Assembly: GCA_900764025.1 (NCBI GenBank)
Contig: CAAFMM010000159.1
Location: 1-5,219 of the forward strand
Length of the DNA: 5,219 nucleotides
From: an uncultured Collinsella sp.
GTDB taxonomy: Bacteria; Actinomycetota; Coriobacteriia; Coriobacteriales; Coriobacteriaceae
Reading direction: 5' to 3'
Of the stretch, positions 5,171-5,219 are shown one piece after another (within the stretch, counting starts at the first letter, position 1; every line of letters starts with the position of its first letter). The translations under genes and the position numbers were made by a program. The notes beneath the pieces were generated by a model. That model was not told the DNA's origin, ran no database searches, and saw only the letters and a program-made list of their open reading frames with translations.

Positions 5171-5219
5171 TGGTTTCTCCCGGGGCAGGTCTTTCCGCCG
5201 TTGCGATCGTCGGTCCGAC
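5170..5219 (+). CDS. miaA: tRNA dimethylallyltransferase MiaA, 3'-partial
   Basis: MiaA transfers the dimethylallyl group from DMAPP to N6 of A37 in tRNA, making the i6A substrate for MiaB. Only 16 codons and two bases are present, reading MVSPGAGLSAVAIVGP. The VAIVGP stretch matches the strand leading into the MiaA P-loop (normally GPTASGKS), and the last two bases, AC, allow the expected Thr. The ATG shares its A with the miaB stop TAA (TAATG), which implies translational coupling. No strong Shine-Dalgarno is visible. The miaB-miaA order supports the call; the evidence is short, so confidence is moderate to high. Confidence 0.82.
   Translation, partial: MVSPGAGLSAVAIVGP

Noticed and set aside
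1..5219. CRISPR array, mobile element, prophage or toxin-antitoxin genes
   Set aside because: There are no spaced repeats, transposase, terminal inverted repeats or small gene pair. The whole window is a conserved housekeeping cluster.

Overview
The window is about 5.2 kb of moderately GC-rich bacterial DNA, all transcribed rightward. It carries a compact housekeeping cluster in the order recX (5' end outside the window) - rny - GHKL-type ATP-binding protein - spoVS - miaB - miaA (only the first 16 codons). Codons ending in G or C are favoured, a SpoVS protein sits beside RNase Y, and the proteins read like those of Coriobacteriia. Together these suggest a gut actinobacterium of the Collinsella type. 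The assignment rests on sequence recollection and gene order and was not tested by a search. recA is expected just upstream of recX.

Region by region: positions 1-447 are the C-terminal bulk of the RecA regulator RecX. Positions 448-704 are the only sizeable non-coding stretch. It is AT-rich in its middle and holds a good sigma-70 type promoter (TTGACA, 17-bp spacer, TACGAT). After it comes a predicted ~160-nt leader with two hairpins and then a strong Shine-Dalgarno sequence that places the rny start at 705. Positions 705-2255 encode RNase Y, the membrane-anchored KH/HD endoribonuclease. One base after its stop, 2257-3342 encodes a 361-residue protein with clear GHKL (Bergerat-fold) ATPase motifs but no assigned function. 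A 74-bp gap with an 18-bp palindrome overlapping a TACGAT box precedes spoVS (3417-3734). A 65-bp gap leads to miaB (3800-5170), whose stop codon overlaps the miaA start (TAATG).

How the genes may work together: RecX tunes RecA in recombination and repair. RNase Y initiates mRNA decay and processing. MiaA and MiaB act in series to make ms2i6A37 in tRNAs reading UNN codons, and their coupling fits that pathway. The less understood part is the central rny - GHKL ATPase - spoVS block. SpoVS is a small Alba-like nucleic-acid-binding protein known from sporulation, yet it appears here in what looks like a non-sporulating lineage, next to an orphan ATPase coupled to RNase Y. This block is the best candidate for undescribed biology in the window. 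The functional link is inferred from gene order only.
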